Positions 61,662-64,000 of a stretch of DNA of 64,000 nt are shown piece by piece. A program made the translations under genes and the position numbers. Positions within the stretch are counted from its first letter, which is position 1. The number at the start of each line of letters is the position of its first letter. The stretch spans positions 62,001-126,000 of the forward strand of contig JAGYJY010000006.1 in assembly GCA_018401745.1 (NCBI GenBank), in the 5' to 3' direction. The notes beneath the pieces are model-generated. The model had not been told where the DNA came from. It was given only the letters and a program-made list of their open reading frames with translations, and searched no databases. Source of the stretch: Pirellulales bacterium. GTDB taxonomy: Bacteria > Planctomycetota > Planctomycetia > Pirellulales > UBA1268.

Positions 61662-63287
61662 ATGCGGTGCTTCTCGCGAACATGCGGCCTGATCGCCCTC
61701 ACCCTCGCTGTCGGCCTGGGTGGCTTTTTATGGACGGCCTCGGCCGAAGCGGCCGACGTCGTGGCCGTGGTGGCCATGGACAGCTACCGCGATCTGAAGA
61801 AACAGCTCACCTGGCTCGGCCGCGAAACGGGCAACCCGATGCTCGCCGGCGGCGCCGAGGGGATGCTGATGATGGCCACGCAGGGCCAGGGGCTTGCCGG
61901 TCTGGATGTGCGGCAGCCGCTCGGGCTGATCATCACCAGCGACAACGGCGTCATCAGCGGCTGCGGCTGCGTGCCCGCCAAGGATCTCGACGCCCTGCTC
62001 GGCTCGCTGCAAGGCCTGATCGGCCCGGTGCAGAATCAGGGTGGCGTGCGGCAGCTTGCGATCCCCGGGATGGGTTCTGCCGACATCATCGAACGCGACG
62101 GCTGGGCCCTGATCAGCCCCACCGGCATGCCGGTGGCCGACGACATCGATCCGGGCAAAGCCTTTGAGACGCTCACCGACGACTTCACGCTCGCTCTCTC
62201 CCTCTTCCCCTCGGTGCTGCCCGAGCCGCTGCGGCAGCAGCTTGCTGAAATGGCCACGCAGGCCGCTGCTCAGGCGCCCGGTGGTGCTGGCCCGCAGGCT
62301 GGCGATGCCGTCGCTGCCATGGTCGACGCCTTTGGCCAGATCGAGTCGATGACCCTCGGCATCGGCATCAACGAAGAGAAGGGCCGACTTGAGATCGAAA
62401 ACCTCACCGTGGCGGTGCCCGGGGCTCCTGGCGCAGTCGACGCTGAGGAATCCGCCACGCTCTCGGTGCCGCTTCAACAGGCCGCCGATCCGATGGTGCG
62501 GATGATGCTCGCCCAGACCGTCACGCCCGAGATGCGGCAGCAGGTGGAGATGAGCTTTGCCCAGGCCGCTGAGCAGAACACCGATCCGCAGGCAGCCCCG
62601 GTTCTTGAACTGCTCGGCACGGTCCTCGGGATCATGCTCGACAGCGGCAAGCTCGACGCCACGCTCGCCGTAACCGCCGAGGGCGCGAAGACCGAACTGA
62701 CCGGCGGGGCCCGCGTCGGCGACGGCCGGAGCCTGGAGTCAACGATCAAGAAGTCTGTCGAGGGTGTGGAGCTGCCGCCGGGGGTCGCCCTCGAGTTTGA
62801 CGTCGACACCATGGGAGACGCGACGCTCCACACGCTGGAGATCGACCCGGCCGCCGCTGGTGAAGGGGCGGACGGGAGCCCCGTGAAGGTCACGCTGGCG
62901 ATCACCCCCTCGCATGTCTACGTGCTGGCTGGAGGCGATGTGGGGGCACGGCTCGACGGCCTGATGCAGGGGTCATCGGCCGAGCGTCAGGTGCGGCCCG
63001 GCATGGCGGTGCAGATCGCCTGTGAGCAGCTCCTCGACTTTATCGCCCTGACCGCTCCGAATGCTGCCGATCTCGCCCCCGCGGTCGAAGCGGCGAAGGC
63101 CGCCCCCTCGGCCATGCTGCAGTTTGTGGTGCGGCCGATCGATCGGGGCATGGCCTGGCAGCTGACCGCCGACGGTGGCGTCTTGCGGGCAGTGGCCGCG
63201 GTGGTGGCCGCGCAGGCCGCCGGGCCCGGCGGACAGCTCCCGCCCGGCGGTGGCTTCGGCCCAGCGGGCGTTCCTCCGGGCTTTTGA
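61662..63287 (+). CDS. Secreted protein of unknown function
   Basis: This encodes 541 residues. AGGA lies about 9 bases before the ATG. A signal peptide (LIALTLAVGLGGFLWTASAEA) is clear. The mature part starts DVVAVVAMDSYRDLKKQLTW and has alternating strands and helices, e.g. VRQPLGLIITSDNGVISGCG and DDIDPGKAFETLTDDFTLAL. An Ala/Gln-rich stretch lies near 200, and there is a Gly/Pro-rich tail. I recognise it only as a type of planctomycete exported protein of similar composition; no catalytic motif is evident. It ends 16 bases before lysA, so they may be co-transcribed. Confidence 0.75.
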   Translation: MRCFSRTCGLIALTLAVGLGGFLWTASAEAADVVAVVAMDSYRDLKKQLTWLGRETGNPMLAGGAEGMLMMATQGQGLAGLDVRQPLGLIITSDNGVISGCGCVPAKDLDALLGSLQGLIGPVQNQGGVRQLAIPGMGSADIIERDGWALISPTGMPVADDIDPGKAFETLTDDFTLALSLFPSVLPEPLRQQLAEMATQAAAQAPGGAGPQAGDAVAAMVDAFGQIESMTLGIGINEEKGRLEIENLTVAVPGAPGAVDAEESATLSVPLQQAADPMVRMMLAQTVTPEMRQQVEMSFAQAAEQNTDPQAAPVLELLGTVLGIMLDSGKLDATLAVTAEGAKTELTGGARVGDGRSLESTIKKSVEGVELPPGVALEFDVDTMGDATLHTLEIDPAAAGEGADGSPVKVTLAITPSHVYVLAGGDVGARLDGLMQGSSAERQVRPGMAVQIACEQLLDFIALTAPNAADLAPAVEAAKAAPSAMLQFVVRPIDRGMAWQLTADGGVLRAVAAVVAAQAAGPGGQLPPGGGFGPAGVPPGF

Positions 63288-63303
63288 ACAAGGAGAAGAT
63301 CTG

Positions 63304-64000
63304 ATGCAGGAAACGGATGGTGCGGCAGCAGCTGTGGGCGGTGTGCCGGTGGCCGAACTGGCCCGGTGCTACGGCACACCGCTGTATGCCTACGATGCGG
63401 AGATCATCCGCCAGCGGTGCCGTGACCTGGCGGCCTGGGACACGGTCCGCTTTGCCCAGAAAGCCTGCTCAAACCTGGCGGTGCTCAACCTCGTTCGCCA
63501 GGAAGGCGTGGTAGTTGATGCGGTCAGTGCGGGGGAGATTCATCGCGCGCTGGCAGCCGGCTACATGCCGCATGCGGCCCCTGGCAACGGCGAAGACGGG
63601 CTGCCTCCCGTGCACCCGATCGTCTACACCGCCGACATCTTCGACCGCGACAGCCTTGCCGCGGTGGCCAGCCATGGGATCCACGTCAACTGCGGCTCTG
63701 CCGACATGCTCGACCAGCTCGCCGAGCGGATGCCAGGGGCAGCGGTGACACTGCGGGTAAACCCCGGCTTCGGCCACGGCCACAGCCAGAAGACCAACAC
63801 TGGGGGCGAGGGCTCCAAGCACGGCATTTGGCACGAAGACATTCCTCAGGTGCTCCAGCGTGCCGAGTGGGCTGGGCTGATGGTGTCGGGCCTGCACATG
63901 CACATCGGCAGCGGCTCGGATCTCGCGCATCTTGCCGAGGTGGCAGGCGCAGTGGAGCGGATCGCCGCCGACGTGGGCCGTTCCTTAACAACCATCTCAG
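63304..64000 (+). CDS. lysA: Diaminopimelate decarboxylase, 5' part (cut by window edge)
   Basis: About 232 residues are visible. AAGGAG lies 8-9 bases before the ATG at 63304. The fold type III PLP barrel is recognisable: YGTPLYAYDAEIIRQRC, the PLP lysine in VRFAQKACSNLAVLNLV, VVDAVSAGEIHRALAAGY, VTLRVNPGFGHGHSQKTNTG and GLHMHIGSGSDL. The enzyme decarboxylates meso-diaminopimelate to lysine. The frame is open to the edge, so the C-terminal half with the second-subunit cysteine motif is outside the window. Confidence 0.93.
   Translation, partial: MQETDGAAAAVGGVPVAELARCYGTPLYAYDAEIIRQRCRDLAAWDTVRFAQKACSNLAVLNLVRQEGVVVDAVSAGEIHRALAAGYMPHAAPGNGEDGLPPVHPIVYTADIFDRDSLAAVASHGIHVNCGSADMLDQLAERMPGAAVTLRVNPGFGHGHSQKTNTGGEGSKHGIWHEDIPQVLQRAEWAGLMVSGLHMHIGSGSDLAHLAEVAGAVERIAADVGRSLTTIS

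Overview
The window is a GC-rich chromosomal segment, most likely from a planctomycete (PVC group; Pirellulales-like is my guess, not shown). The case rests on several lineage-typical families found together: two DUF1559 pseudopilin-like proteins, a DUF1549/DUF1553 cytochrome protein next to a DUF1501 protein and a sulfatase, a PVC-type CxxCH heme protein with beta-propeller and HEAT repeats, an ECF sigma factor with a FecR-type partner, and two exported proteins with the LEPRxLL-like N-terminal motif. I see no transposase, phage gene, rRNA, tRNA or CRISPR array.

Layout. 0.1-9.7 kb: degenerate receiver protein, O-acyltransferase with an ankyrin insert, ECF sigma/FecR pair, SGNH protein, CxxCH heme protein, DUF502 protein. 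9.7-15.5 kb (minus): MscS channel, Nramp-like transporter and an orphan gene. 15.5-19.3 kb (plus): hydroxyacid dehydrogenase, then LemA and an M48 protease. 19.3-23.3 kb (minus): rhomboid, universal stress protein, acetoacetate-decarboxylase-like protein, FAD oxidoreductase. 23.6-28.1 kb: large subtilisin-like exoprotease with four PPC domains. 28.2-33.3 kb (minus): aldose 1-epimerase, DoxX, and a tightly packed glyA-aguB-aguA operon. 33.6-37.9 kb: UPF0114 protein, then gcvP behind a tandem glycine riboswitch, then a repeat-rich intergenic stretch. 38-40.2 kb: M20 peptidase and Tat-exported amidohydrolase. 40.2-45.9 kb (minus): DUF1549/1553, DUF1501 and sulfatase. 46-48.3 kb (minus): DUF1559, small lipoprotein, DUF1559. 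48.8-59.4 kb: a 3,537-residue surface protein behind six 19-bp repeats. 59.5-64 kb: cupin, site-2 protease, secreted protein, and the start of lysA.

Themes. Glycine/one-carbon and agmatine metabolism share 30-37 kb: SHMT, P-protein with riboswitch, agmatine deiminase and N-carbamoylputrescine amidase. Much of the rest is envelope or extracellular work: proteases, sulfatase, repeat adhesin, pseudopilins and membrane quality control.

Caveat on reading frames. Seven genes change frame without internal stops, at 13 places. Twelve fit one extra base and one fits a missing base. No motif is shared, and affected and intact genes are interleaved. I read this mainly as residual consensus error, with recent gene decay as the alternative, and give whole-gene spans with the break positions.
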